A stretch of DNA of 64,000 nucleotides from IMG/VR virus record IMGVR_UViG_3300012582_000194, positions 124,001-188,000 of that record. One strand, given 5' to 3'. The notes below the pieces were generated by a model. The model did not search any database, was not told the origin of the DNA, and saw nothing but the letters and a program-made list of their open reading frames with translations. Source of the DNA: a virus. Of the stretch, positions 15,539 through 23,705 are shown piece by piece. The position numbers and the translations under genes are program-made. The number at the start of each line of letters is the position of its first letter. Position 1 is the first letter of the stretch.

Positions 15539-15600
15539 AACACATCATTTATCATTACTTTAAGTAAACCAGGTAATTTAGTTTCATATTTCCATCTCAT
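15526..15600 (-). CDS. Very small ORF overlapping the epimerase start
   Basis: A 24-codon frame (ends KVMINDVLCNE) whose stop lies inside the epimerase start region. It could be a coupling leader or the remnant of a longer gene. Confidence 0.3.
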   Translation of the reverse strand: MRWKYETKLPGLLKVMINDVLCNE

Positions 15601-15658
15601 TTTAGTCCTTTATTTACAATTTTATTCATATAAAAATTATAATTTATTAATTATATTC

Positions 15659-15686
15659 AAACTTTCACTTTTGTTTATTATATAAC
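15659..15686 (+). promoter_or_regulatory. Phage-type promoter AAACTTT-N15-TATAAC
   Basis: AAACTTT 15659-15665 and TATAAC 15681-15686, ahead of the ATG at 15699. Confidence 0.6.
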
Positions 15687-15698
15687 AAAATAAAGTAC

Positions 15699-16070
15699 AT
15701 GAATTCTGAGTGGGTAGATAATATTGATGTAAATGAAATGATTTATCTTGCATCATTTGATGATGATTTAGGTGATAGACACACACTCGCATTTTATTAT
15801 AAGGATTATTTATTAGTGATTCAAGAAAATGCTTCTGTGATAGTTGTGTGGAAAAATACAGGTTCGCGTTCGAGCGGTATTTATGATTTTGAATGTGTCT
15901 ATAGTTTTAATTATTTTAATAAAGAAGATAAATCAGAATTTTTAAATTTTAAAGAAAAATATGAAAAAATGGTTAAAAATATCACTTTTATATTTAAAGA
16001 CAAAGAAGAAATTGTAGAAAGATTTAAAATTCAAAAAAGAAAATCAACAATTGAAGAATTTTGTAAATAA
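15699..16070 (+). CDS. Hypothetical protein with shared C-terminal tail
   Basis: 123 residues; beta-rich first half, then helical. Ends IQKRKSTIEEFCK, a variant of the shared tail with Phe in place of the first Leu. Function unknown. Confidence 0.6.
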   Translation: MNSEWVDNIDVNEMIYLASFDDDLGDRHTLAFYYKDYLLVIQENASVIVVWKNTGSRSSGIYDFECVYSFNYFNKEDKSEFLNFKEKYEKMVKNITFIFKDKEEIVERFKIQKRKSTIEEFCK

Positions 16071-16101
16071 GTTTAAAATACACATCTAAATTTAGAAAAA
16101 T

Positions 16102-16737
16102 ATGAAATATGCAATTATAATCTTACTTTTTATCGTATTAGGGTGTAGTAGTACTAAACCTATCATACAAGAACATGTTCACATTAAAAAAAATGATGTT
16201 ACTGATGTTATCACTTTAAAAAGAGGTAATCAACAAATTTTATTGGTTGGTGTAAAACATGTTGGAAGTATTAAATATTATAAACAAATACAAAGTATTT
16301 TAGATACATGTAGCACAGTGTTATATGAAGGAATTGATTTGGGTGATGAAAAGAGTGTTGAATATGAAGAAGCATCAAAAACATTAAAAGAAAGCTATGA
16401 AAAAATAGATGATTCTACTATTGTATATCAAGCAGATTATATAGAATATTCTGATGATTGGTATTTATCTGATTTAAATTCTGATGATATGGTAGCAATT
16501 TTTAATAGTAAGAGTTGGTATTTAGATGTTATGAAGAACAGCCTTTATGATCCTAAAATATATAATGCAGTAATAATTTTAAGAAATAATAAGACTGTTT
16601 TATATAGTATAAGATTGCTTGGGAAACATCACAATAATATTACTATATTATATGGTAATTTACATTTGAAACATTTTATTGAAGAATTTTCTAAATTAGG
16701 ATTTGTGGTAGCTAAAGAAGAGGAAATAACATTATAA
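16102..16737 (+). CDS. TraB/PrgY (Tiki-type) family lipoprotein
   Basis: 211 residues. Lipoprotein signal peptide with lipobox VLG-C15, so it should be membrane-anchored. The body shows the TraB/EreA/Tiki catalytic pattern: GVKHVG (His), VLYEGIDLG (Glu) and GNLHLKHF (His). Related proteins are metal-dependent hydrolases or shedding proteases at the membrane surface. A phage-encoded, envelope-located version could alter the host surface or block superinfection (inferred). The last codons overlap a convergent gene. Confidence 0.75.
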   Translation: MKYAIIILLFIVLGCSSTKPIIQEHVHIKKNDVTDVITLKRGNQQILLVGVKHVGSIKYYKQIQSILDTCSTVLYEGIDLGDEKSVEYEEASKTLKESYEKIDDSTIVYQADYIEYSDDWYLSDLNSDDMVAIFNSKSWYLDVMKNSLYDPKIYNAVIILRNNKTVLYSIRLLGKHHNNITILYGNLHLKHFIEEFSKLGFVVAKEEEITL

Positions 16738-16980
16738 TTTTTCCTCTTCTTTATTAATAATTTTGGCGGTGTTCATTAAAGAGTTATCTTCAAAAAATAA
16801 TTCTATTTTTCTCTTTCTACTGTCCATCCAATCATAATAACAATCGTCATAATAACAATCATCACATTTACAATAAGAATTACACCAATGTTCATATGAT
16901 TCGTCGTAATAACCATAACTCCAATAATCCTCTTTTATCTCATTTTCTACAATTTTCTTAGATGTGTAATTTTTATTCAT
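16732..16980 (-). CDS. Cys/Tyr/Asp-rich small protein
   Basis: 82 residues from the ATG at 16980. The central section packs Cys, Tyr and Asp (HWCNSYCKCDDCYYDDC), which could chelate metal or be disordered. A basic patch (DSRKRKIELFF) resembles the shared tail but lies internal. Function unknown. Confidence 0.5.
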   Translation of the reverse strand: MNKNYTSKKIVENEIKEDYWSYGYYDESYEHWCNSYCKCDDCYYDDCYYDWMDSRKRKIELFFEDNSLMNTAKIINKEEEKL

Positions 16981-16993
16981 GTCTGTATATATC

Positions 16994-17020
16994 AAACTTT
17001 TAACGTATTTTAAATATAAT
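16994..17020 (+). promoter_or_regulatory. Phage-type promoter AAACTTT-N14-TATAAT
   Basis: AAACTTT 16994-17000, TATAAT 17015-17020, ATG at 17025. Confidence 0.7.
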
Positions 17021-17024
17021 TGTT

Positions 17025-17468
17025 ATGAATAGAGAAGAAATAAATAGTATGAGCAATATTTACTATTTAGAAAACTATATAGACATTGATACATCGGGAC
17101 AAGCTTCTTTAAGAATAACTTACTTCAAAAATGATCACCCAGCATTAGAACAGGAAATATTAGACAGAGATATTGCTATTAGAGGTTGTAAATTAACATC
17201 AATGTTATTTGATGCGGAATGGTACATTTATAAATTATGTAATGTTGTAAATATAGTTGAATTCACAACTCAATTAGATAGCTTTATTATTTATACTCTA
17301 ATAGGTAAATCTGTGATATCTGTTAGAGATAAAGGAGTAGTAAGAAAATTAAATATAGATGAATTATTTTTAGAATACGATTTTATAGAAGACGATAAAA
17401 AATTAAGTGAAAATCAAATAGATAATTTTAATATTGACACTTTAAATATTAATAGTAAGAAATTGTGA
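17025..17468 (+). CDS. Hypothetical protein
   Basis: 147 residues, acidic C-terminus, no known motif. The start codon is only 4 nt after the -10 box, so the transcript would be nearly leaderless, unless an internal start such as 17049 is used. Confidence 0.6.
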   Translation: MNREEINSMSNIYYLENYIDIDTSGQASLRITYFKNDHPALEQEILDRDIAIRGCKLTSMLFDAEWYIYKLCNVVNIVEFTTQLDSFIIYTLIGKSVISVRDKGVVRKLNIDELFLEYDFIEDDKKLSENQIDNFNIDTLNINSKKL

Positions 17469-17836
17469 TAGAGCTTAATAAATTTTATATAATGAATATG
17501 CATTTAATCTACATTATATGTGAGCGATCATCTGTTTGGACTAAAAATAATGCACATATGGGATACAATTTTATTGTTTTGGGTGAAATAATAGATGAAA
17601 ATACTTTTGATGTGCGTAATGCATCAGGAAAAATTATATGGTTCAATACACATGATATGAATTTAGATAAACCAACTAAGAAAGAGTTTGATAATTTTTT
17701 TAATTATATTCATACTAAAGAAAAAGAATTTACTGCGAATTTATATGAATTGATAGAACAGGATTATCCAAACATACTATATAAATTTCCAACATTAAAG
17801 CAAATAAGAGGTTCAAAAATTAAATGTCTTTTATAG
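17465..17836 (+). CDS. Hypothetical protein
   Basis: 123 residues, GTG start overlapping the previous TGA (GTGA). SH3-like beta pattern in the first half (YNFIVLGEIIDENTFDVRN), helical second half. Last 17 nt overlap the convergent peptidase gene. Confidence 0.6.
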   Translation: MIELNKFYIMNMHLIYIICERSSVWTKNNAHMGYNFIVLGEIIDENTFDVRNASGKIIWFNTHDMNLDKPTKKEFDNFFNYIHTKEKEFTANLYELIEQDYPNILYKFPTLKQIRGSKIKCLL

Positions 17837-19100
17837 AATAGCCTTTGCCTATTTTTTCTAAACGAATTCCTCTATTTTCCAATTCCTTTTTAACATCTTC
17901 CATATTTTGTGTTTTCAATGTAATTAAATAATTAAATTTGGCATCAGATAGAACACCACCATTTATTTCGAATTCTTTTAATAGCAGATCACAGAACGTT
18001 TTAACATCCATTTTACTAACACCAATAAATGTGAAGAAATCTTCTATAGTATTAAATTCTTTACCATTACATGATATTAACCCGTTGTAAATAGAAACTT
18101 CATATTCTTCATCTTCATGCCACTTAACGAAGTGATACTTCCTATTAACCTTAAATAGTTGTAAATAGTTATTATAGCTCCTTATTTCATGACAGACGAA
18201 ATATAAATCGTCAAACATAGTAAATATTTCTTGGAATAATAGTTGATCATTACTTAATTCACTACCTTCAACATATTTTCTACTGTCAATAGAATAATTA
18301 TTTTCGAGTTTTCTATCGGTTGATAACCCTTCCCAATTTATTTTAGATGCCGCTAAAGCAACATCTTTAATATAAGAAATATCTACATATTCATTTACTG
18401 TATGCTCATTCCAAACACCAACAGAAATATTAACACATTCTGGAATTAAATCTACAAAAAATGCACTATCTGTATAATATCCCGTACTATCTTTATGGAA
18501 TTTCATACCCACATTGTAAAATTCTTTAATTAGATTATCTACAAATATATTAGAACAACATACTCTTCCAAGTTGTCTATTCACAATAGAGCCTTTTTCT
18601 TTTCTATCAAAAGTAATTATCCTTTTAAATTTTTTAAAATATTCAGGTTTCTCTTCTATTGCGTGTATAGAACCATATGGATAATCTCCATGAACTGTTG
18701 ATTCCTCACCTAAGAAGAAATAATAAGTACCTGGTATTCCTTTAGATATTAAATAAAATAGTACAGTACAACCCGCTTTATTATCACCACCTAATATTGT
18801 AGTTTTATCGGTTGATATAATATTACCATTAATTATATGATTTACCTTTTCGTAATTCTTTGAAGCAGTATCTAAATGTGATGTAAATAAAGTTTCACTA
18901 TTATCAATTTCATAATAATAATTACCTATTGCATCCTTTTTCCAACCATTAGGTAATAAGTGTTCTAAAGTATCCTCTTTTCCGAAAGGGATTGTGTAAT
19001 CGGTTAGATTTAAAAATGTTTTTTTAAAGTCGAATCCTCTATTTTCTTGATTTTCAATAGATTCTTTGAAGAAATTTTCATATTTATGGTAATATTTCAC
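17820..19100 (-). CDS. M20/M28-type zinc peptidase with capsid-targeting-like N-terminus
   Basis: 426 residues, GTG start, N-terminus MKYYHKYENF. The co-catalytic zinc site appears complete: H in TSHLDTA, D in GGDNKAG, the Glu pair in FLGEESTVHG, D in TFDRK, and H in NEHTVNEY. The fold is that of M20/M42-type aminopeptidases. The extra C-terminal ~150 residues are not recognised. A late-type decamer 4 nt upstream and the N-terminal peptide suggest packaging in the capsid (inferred). Substrate unknown. Confidence 0.8.
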   Translation of the reverse strand: MKYYHKYENFFKESIENQENRGFDFKKTFLNLTDYTIPFGKEDTLEHLLPNGWKKDAIGNYYYEIDNSETLFTSHLDTASKNYEKVNHIINGNIISTDKTTILGGDNKAGCTVLFYLISKGIPGTYYFFLGEESTVHGDYPYGSIHAIEEKPEYFKKFKRIITFDRKEKGSIVNRQLGRVCCSNIFVDNLIKEFYNVGMKFHKDSTGYYTDSAFFVDLIPECVNISVGVWNEHTVNEYVDISYIKDVALAASKINWEGLSTDRKLENNYSIDSRKYVEGSELSNDQLLFQEIFTMFDDLYFVCHEIRSYNNYLQLFKVNRKYHFVKWHEDEEYEVSIYNGLISCNGKEFNTIEDFFTFIGVSKMDVKTFCDLLLKEFEINGGVLSDAKFNYLITLKTQNMEDVKKELENRGIRLEKIGKGYSIKDI

Positions 19101-19104
19101 AATT

Positions 19105-19114
19105 TATATATTAA
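19105..19114 (-). promoter_or_regulatory. Late-type decamer TTAATATATA
   Basis: Minus strand, 4 nt before the GTG start of the peptidase. Confidence 0.55.
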
Positions 19115-19119
19115 TATTC

Positions 19120-19147
19120 AAACTTTATAAAAAATAAAGCATATAAA
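19120..19147 (+). promoter_or_regulatory. Phage-type promoter AAACTTT-N15-TATAAA
   Basis: AAACTTT 19120-19126, TATAAA 19142-19147, divergent from the late box; serves the gene at 19171. Confidence 0.55.
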
Positions 19148-19170
19148 CATATATAAAAAGAATAATATCA

Positions 19171-19764
19171 ATGATTTACGAGCTTAATGAAAATGAGTTA
19201 AGGGATTACGTTAAAACCTATAAAAGAAAAAGCATTATATCTTCTATAGAAGACGATAGTCCAAATAAAATATATTTAAAAAATGTACCGAGAAGAAAAA
19301 GAAAGCTATTACAATATCTTTCTAATTATGGTGTAATCGGTGGTAGCATGGCATTAAAACTTTATGGTGTATTACAAAGATGTGTATATGATATTGATTT
19401 GTTATGTAATGACTCAGGATATACATATTTAAAAACCAATCATAGAAAACGTAGATATAATGTATATAGTTCATTCTCGCCATTATCCAAACACCATGTA
19501 GATTGTTTGGCTGTTAGTAAACATAACTTATTATGTATGAAAACTGATATATTTATAAAAGAAAATATCAATTACATAGAAATTGATGGAATTAAATTAC
19601 AATCTTTGAATGATATTATAAATGAAAAGACATTAGCAATGAGATATAAAGATGTGGGTGATTTAAAAGAAATTCTTTCAAGAGTAGATTCCGATCAATA
19701 TATTGTTAAAACAAACAGAACAATTTTTAGGAGTATTTTTGAATCATTATATACAACAGTATAA
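19171..19764 (+). CDS. Nucleotidyltransferase-like protein (AbiEii/MNT type)
   Basis: 197 residues. VIGGSMALKLYG (about 53-64) followed by VYDIDLL is the GG-S then D-x-D signature of polymerase-beta-type nucleotidyltransferases. DIINEKTLAMRYKDVGDL near residue 150 matches the helical part of AbiEii-like proteins. Such enzymes act as toxins or modify tRNA. No recognised antitoxin neighbour; the next gene is uncharacterised. Complete for a minimal domain. Confidence 0.65.
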   Translation: MIYELNENELRDYVKTYKRKSIISSIEDDSPNKIYLKNVPRRKRKLLQYLSNYGVIGGSMALKLYGVLQRCVYDIDLLCNDSGYTYLKTNHRKRRYNVYSSFSPLSKHHVDCLAVSKHNLLCMKTDIFIKENINYIEIDGIKLQSLNDIINEKTLAMRYKDVGDLKEILSRVDSDQYIVKTNRTIFRSIFESLYTTV

Positions 19765-19773
19765 AATATTTTT

Positions 19774-20139
19774 ATGAAAATGAACATAAATGAATTAGAT
19801 TTATCACAATTTGAATATATAGGATCGGAAATTGAGCATAACATTTCAAATGTTGGATTTAAAGATTATTTTATATATGATAATTTATTAGTATTAGTAG
19901 TTCCAAGTGTTATTATTAAATTTTATGACAAAAAACTAAGTATGACACATAGTGAAAATCTTTATATGTTGAATAAAATTTTACATTTAATTACAAAGCA
20001 CATTAATTTTACAGAAAATTATTCAAATATGATGAATAATATAAAACAAACCATAGGACGTAATTATATTACATATGATGCTATTAAATTAGCATATCGT
20101 ATATCATTGAGAAGAAGAAAAATTGATGAATTATTATGA
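19774..20139 (+). CDS. Hypothetical protein with shared C-terminal tail
   Basis: 121 residues, beta then helical, ending LRRRKIDELL. Lies 9 nt after the nucleotidyltransferase and overlaps the next start (ATGA). A regulatory partner role for the nucleotidyltransferase is possible but unsupported. Confidence 0.6.
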   Translation: MKMNINELDLSQFEYIGSEIEHNISNVGFKDYFIYDNLLVLVVPSVIIKFYDKKLSMTHSENLYMLNKILHLITKHINFTENYSNMMNNIKQTIGRNYITYDAIKLAYRISLRRRKIDELL

Positions 20140-20585
20140 ACATTGCCAGAAAATTTATAATTTCAGAAGTTTTACAATTACCACCTACAAATTTTTCAGA
20201 GGAAGAGTTAAATACGTTGAATATATTTTATAATTTATTTCTAAAAATAAAAATGTTTACTGAAAATGATATTCAATATTATTTTATGCATAATCATTGT
20301 ATATTTATGTTCAATCCTAAAACAAATGATGTAAAATTTAATGTAATATTTTATTATATATTTATGCGAGATTATAAATTTACAGATAATAGTCTAAAAT
20401 ATTTTTTAAAACTATATTTAACTGCTATTTTTAAATTGGATGTAAAAAATGTTGATTGTTACGAGAAATCATTTTCACACATAGAAGATATGTATTTCAA
20501 ACACTCTTTATGGAATCCTATTAGAAAAATAAATGGTATTTTAGTTTCTATTTATTCTTTTGTTTTAAAAAAATTTAATCATTAA
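20136..20585 (+). CDS. Hypothetical helical protein
   Basis: 149 residues, aromatic-rich (Phe/Tyr), helical, no clear membrane span. Lacks the shared tail although it is in the same operon. 3' end overlaps the convergent ART-like gene by 11 nt. Confidence 0.55.
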   Translation: MNIARKFIISEVLQLPPTNFSEEELNTLNIFYNLFLKIKMFTENDIQYYFMHNHCIFMFNPKTNDVKFNVIFYYIFMRDYKFTDNSLKYFLKLYLTAIFKLDVKNVDCYEKSFSHIEDMYFKHSLWNPIRKINGILVSIYSFVLKKFNH

Positions 20586-21198
20586 TATTTATTTCTATAG
20601 CAGTATTTTTAATTAACGCATTAATATTTTCTATTATATTAATGTATAATTTTTTATAAAAATCTATATCACCAAAATCGGTAAAGTTTAAATTATTATT
20701 GTAAAAGTAATCAGGAAATTCACTATTTTTATAAGATTTTACAAATTCATTAATATTCGGTAATGATACAGAAACAATATATTGTTTTATATTATCTATC
20801 TCATTGGTTAAAACTGCCTCTTCTTGTTCATCTGCTTTTTTCCCAGTTTTTTTCAATATTCTTTTCCCTATTTTATCATCAAAATAATCAACTGATATAA
20901 CTTTATATTTTTGTGATATTTTATTTAAATCTAAATCCATTCTTACTAATAATTCTTGATCCTCAAGTCCCATATTTTTTATATTATTTGGTGTATTTAA
21001 AAATTTGTTTCTTGTTAATGATATGAATTTCATTCTTTTTGAAATGTGTTCTTTTTTATACAAATTAGGAAAGTCGTTATAAAAATATCTGTATGCTTTT
21101 AATTTATTTTCTTCTAAAATGTAATATAAATTTATCATTTCTGTAAAATGATAAACAATATTACTATTAAAATTTTCAAATATTTTTATGTATTTCAT
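20575..21198 (-). CDS. ADP-ribosyltransferase-like protein with capsid-targeting-like N-terminus
   Basis: 207 residues, N-terminus MKYIKIFENF. VYHFTEMINLYYILEENKL (about 15-33) resembles the H-x-T strand and helix of DarT/ART folds. MKFISLTRNK (about 56-65) resembles the S-x-T-R strand, and an acidic EEAVL lies near residue 126. The pattern is shared with 41050-41733. T4 Alt, also packaged, is an ADP-ribosyltransferase. Activity here is inferred from motif order only. It lies 6 nt after the 21205-21882 gene. Confidence 0.6.
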   Translation of the reverse strand: MKYIKIFENFNSNIVYHFTEMINLYYILEENKLKAYRYFYNDFPNLYKKEHISKRMKFISLTRNKFLNTPNNIKNMGLEDQELLVRMDLDLNKISQKYKVISVDYFDDKIGKRILKKTGKKADEQEEAVLTNEIDNIKQYIVSVSLPNINEFVKSYKNSEFPDYFYNNNLNFTDFGDIDFYKKLYINIIENINALIKNTAIEININD

Positions 21199-21204
21199 GT
21201 TTTT

Positions 21205-21882
21205 TCAATTTATTATTTTTACTTTTGTATCTAAATCACAATCACCTGTATCTAATAATTTCCAAAGTTCGACATAATTAAGTTTCGATCTTCCATAAGC
21301 ATTAGAATTTATATTTTGTACCGCGATATCATATTCATAACCTTGAGAATCATTTAATGTGATATTAACGTTATTAACTATATAAGTATTTTCACTATTG
21401 TATTTATAGAATTGAATTTTCTTACCAATTAAAGACATAGCATATTCTTCTGGTATGGTATAACATTTTGGTAATTTTTTTATATTCTCGCTATATAATG
21501 GGAATGCTTCTTTTAATTTAGATATAAAATCATACCATTCATCTTCTTTAAATTGAATATCATTTAAATTGAGCTTTGCTCCAAAATATGTACTTATATT
21601 TAATTGTAAATCATATTTATTAACATTATCGTAAAATTCATCAATATTTTTGAAATGATTGTGTTCTAAATTTAAAACAGTAGATTCACATCCATTAATT
21701 CTAGCTGTTATATTACCATCATTTTCTGAAAAAGAAATATACCTAATACGAAAAGTATTTCCTTGAATATAAACAACTGGTGATTTTCTAATTGAATTGA
21801 AAAAGTTATCAATTTCTATATAAAATTCATCATCTTCTTCATTTTCATCATCAAAGTCTTCAAATAGCTTTAAATATTTCAT
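21205..21882 (-). CDS. Hypothetical protein with capsid-targeting-like N-terminus
   Basis: 225 residues, MKYLKLFEDF followed at once by an acidic run (DDENEEDDEF) and a beta-rich body. No catalytic motif seen. First gene of a two-gene minus-strand unit with the ART-like protein. Confidence 0.65.
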   Translation of the reverse strand: MKYLKLFEDFDDENEEDDEFYIEIDNFFNSIRKSPVVYIQGNTFRIRYISFSENDGNITARINGCESTVLNLEHNHFKNIDEFYDNVNKYDLQLNISTYFGAKLNLNDIQFKEDEWYDFISKLKEAFPLYSENIKKLPKCYTIPEEYAMSLIGKKIQFYKYNSENTYIVNNVNITLNDSQGYEYDIAVQNINSNAYGRSKLNYVELWKLLDTGDCDLDTKVKIIN

Positions 21883-21887
21883 ACGAG

Positions 21888-21897
21888 TATATATTAA
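21888..21897 (-). promoter_or_regulatory. Late-type decamer TTAATATATA
   Basis: Minus strand, 5 nt before the ATG at 21882. Confidence 0.55.
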
Positions 21898-21922
21898 ACT
21901 TTATTTTTAATGTTGGTATAAT
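21896..21922 (+). promoter_or_regulatory. Phage-type promoter AAACTTT-N14-TATAAT
   Basis: AAACTTT 21896-21902, TATAAT 21917-21922; ATG at 21927. Abuts the divergent late box. Confidence 0.7.
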
Positions 21923-21926
21923 TACC

Positions 21927-22193
21927 ATGAGCTTTAATTATATTACTAATCATAAAGAATTAAAATATAAAGTTGGGGATACCGTATTTATCGATTTGCC
22001 TTATATGGATGAAGTTCCAAAGAATTATTCTGATATTGATTACTTAGTAATAGGAATTAAATCATATAAAGAAGGTTTAAGATATTCAATTAAAGCAGAA
22101 TGTGAAAATTTCTATTTACATGGTGTAGAAGAACATAAGTTGGTTACTATGGATGAACTATGGAATAATAAAATAAAATGGTTAGGGAAGTAA
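21927..22193 (+). CDS. Hypothetical SH3-like small protein
   Basis: 88 residues; YKVGDTVFIDLPYMDE followed by alternating strands suggests a small barrel. Monocistronic. Ends MDELWNNKIKWLGK, only loosely like the shared tail. Confidence 0.6.
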   Translation: MSFNYITNHKELKYKVGDTVFIDLPYMDEVPKNYSDIDYLVIGIKSYKEGLRYSIKAECENFYLHGVEEHKLVTMDELWNNKIKWLGK

Positions 22194-22215
22194 AAATGAA
22201 AATTCTCAACAAATT

Positions 22216-22446
22216 TTACCTTTCGAATGAATTAAAAGGTTTGATATAATTGTAAGATTGAATAACTTCATCATCACTAATGTTAGTATTATTAGTGTTT
22301 TTTGGATATAAATTAGTATATGGATTACTATAGAAATTGTTAATTACTTTATTGTTATCTGATTTGGGATAATATTTCTTTCTATTCCTTTTTTTAGCTT
22401 TCTTAGCCTCATTGAGAAAATCATACCACGAAAAAATTTCAATCAT
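22216..22446 (-). CDS. Small basic protein with cleavable-looking N-terminus
   Basis: 76 residues. The N-terminus MIEIFSWYDFLNEAKKAKKR contains L-N-E/A at 11-14, a T4 gp21-type prohead protease site. The remainder is basic then Asn/Tyr-rich and probably disordered, like a packaged internal protein. Confidence 0.6.
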   Translation of the reverse strand: MIEIFSWYDFLNEAKKAKKRNRKKYYPKSDNNKVINNFYSNPYTNLYPKNTNNTNISDDEVIQSYNYIKPFNSFER

Positions 22447-22466
22447 AACAGTATTATAATTTGGTT

Positions 22467-22476
22467 TATATATTAA
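22467..22476 (-). promoter_or_regulatory. Late-type decamer TTAATATATA
   Basis: Minus strand, 20 nt before the ATG at 22446. Confidence 0.5.
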
Positions 22477-22505
22477 AAAAACACCTCTAATTTAGAGATG
22501 TTTAG
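22475..22505 (-). terminator. Intrinsic terminator of the SET operon
   Basis: On the minus strand AAACATCTCTAA pairs with TTAGAGGTGTTT (one mismatch), followed by a T run; lies just after the stop at 22513. Confidence 0.7.
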
Positions 22506-22512
22506 TGATTAG

Positions 22513-22764
22513 TTAAACATAATCTTTTATAATATTTAAAATTTCTTTTGATAAACCTGATTCATCATATTCTAATTCCATTGACCAAAAAACACCATCA
22601 CTAATAAAATAAAGTTCTGCACAATATCTACCACCCTTAGTTCCCATTTTCCATGCCTGTAATCCTTTTAAATCATTATTATTTAATGATATATGTACAA
22701 CATCATTAATAAGAATGTTAGTCCTTTTACCAATGGTTTCTGTAGTTATAATATTTATCCCCAT
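22513..22764 (-). CDS. Hypothetical protein, co-transcribed with SET protein
   Basis: 83 residues, beta-rich (TNILINDVVHISL, GGRYCAELYFI). Its ATG overlaps the last base of the SET stop. Unknown role, possibly a partner of the SET protein. Confidence 0.6.
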   Translation of the reverse strand: MGINIITTETIGKRTNILINDVVHISLNNNDLKGLQAWKMGTKGGRYCAELYFISDGVFWSMELEYDESGLSKEILNIIKDYV

Positions 22765-23171
22765 TATAATATCATTTTATTAAATTCGTAATCAGAATCA
22801 ATAGAACCAAATTTATTATAATCATCGGTTAATTCATCACCAATATTTATATCTACTTTAGCTACAGTAACTCCCATTTCATCATCATTTAAGTTAACAC
22901 TTTCACAATTAGGATCATCCGAATGATTAAAAAATCTTGCGTTATCCACACACATCACATATAAACCTTTATACATGAAGCAATATTTAATGAGAAATTC
23001 CTTATATAATGGATTGGAAACAGATTGATATTCTTCTTCTGTATATAATTTATCGATAAATGTATCGATACGCCATACAATAGTTCCTTTAGGTATAAAT
23101 TCGGCGGCGAATAACCCTATACCAGCACTTTCTATTGGACTTTCACTGAGATATGTTTTTACTTTTAGCAT
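22764..23171 (-). CDS. SET-domain protein
   Basis: 135 residues. SET hallmarks in order: AGIGLFAAEFIPKGTIVW (about 17-34), NARFFNHSDDPNC (the NHS motif, about 80-92), then DINIGDELTDDY (the GxxLxxDY motif). These form the S-adenosylmethionine and lysine site of SET methyltransferases. Lacks pre- and post-SET domains, as in other short microbial SET proteins. Target unknown. Driven by its own phage-type promoter. Confidence 0.85.
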   Translation of the reverse strand: MLKVKTYLSESPIESAGIGLFAAEFIPKGTIVWRIDTFIDKLYTEEEYQSVSNPLYKEFLIKYCFMYKGLYVMCVDNARFFNHSDDPNCESVNLNDDEMGVTVAKVDINIGDELTDDYNKFGSIDSDYEFNKMIL

Positions 23172-23187
23172 AATTCTATTATTTCAT

Positions 23188-23214
23188 ATTATAGATAATG
23201 CCTTTTAAATGTTT
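23188..23214 (-). promoter_or_regulatory. Phage-type promoter AAACATT-N14-TATAAT
   Basis: Minus strand: AAACATT (23208-23214), TATAAT (23188-23193), 16 nt before the SET start. Confidence 0.6.
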
Positions 23215-23215
23215 T

Positions 23216-23242
23216 AAACTTATTGTATATTTTTTGTATAAT
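23216..23242 (+). promoter_or_regulatory. Phage-type promoter AAACTTA-N14-TATAAT
   Basis: AAACTTA 23216-23222, TATAAT 23237-23242. It would transcribe the short frame at 23260 and then the 23358 operon. Confidence 0.6.
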
Positions 23243-23259
23243 TACAAATTCTAATTATT

Positions 23260-23361
23260 GTGAAATATTTAATAAGAAAATTTGAAAATCGTGAGAAAGT
23301 ATGTGCTCTTTTCCCAATTTTTTTAAACTTTTACTTTCTTATTTTCTATAATAACAAATGA
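23260..23361 (+). CDS. 33-residue ORF starting like a packaged protein
   Basis: GTG start; reads MKYLIRKFENREK then a hydrophobic stretch. The stop overlaps the ATG at 23358 (ATGA). It may be a fragment of a capsid-targeted gene, or chance. Confidence 0.3.
   Translation: MKYLIRKFENREKVCALFPIFLNFYFLIFYNNK
23325..23352 (+). promoter_or_regulatory. Phage-type promoter AAACTTT-N15-TATAAT
   Basis: AAACTTT 23325-23331, TATAAT 23347-23352, ATG at 23358; second promoter in series for the small-protein operon. Confidence 0.7.
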
Positions 23362-23663
23362 GAAAAATCTCAAAAGAAATAGTCTATAGTAGAGATGGTA
23401 GCACCTATACAGAATGTTGGATAGGTTTAAATGTTGGTGATAAACTACTATGTATAGATAATACCATTGCTTCAAAATATGTATGTCTTACTGTAGGAAG
23501 AGTGTATACAGTATTTAGATTAGCTCTCATTGATAATAAAAATGTAGCACATATAATAGATAATGGTTGTCTTTCTTGCTTAGTTACAACAGATAGGTTT
23601 TCTATCATAAAGGATAAATTTGAAAAAAGAATTGATAAAATTGCAGGTTTAATTGAAGAATAA
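23358..23663 (+). CDS. Hypothetical SH3-like protein
   Basis: 101 residues; WIGLNVGDKLLCIDN, then VGRVYTVFRLAL: the turn-strand pattern of small barrels in this phage. Ends FEKRIDKIAGLIEE, a loose tail variant. First gene of the 23358-26839 operon. Confidence 0.6.
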   Translation: MRKISKEIVYSRDGSTYTECWIGLNVGDKLLCIDNTIASKYVCLTVGRVYTVFRLALIDNKNVAHIIDNGCLSCLVTTDRFSIIKDKFEKRIDKIAGLIEE

Positions 23664-23705
23664 TGCTACCACACTATCCAGTGTAATTACCAAAAGCGTA
23701 AACTA

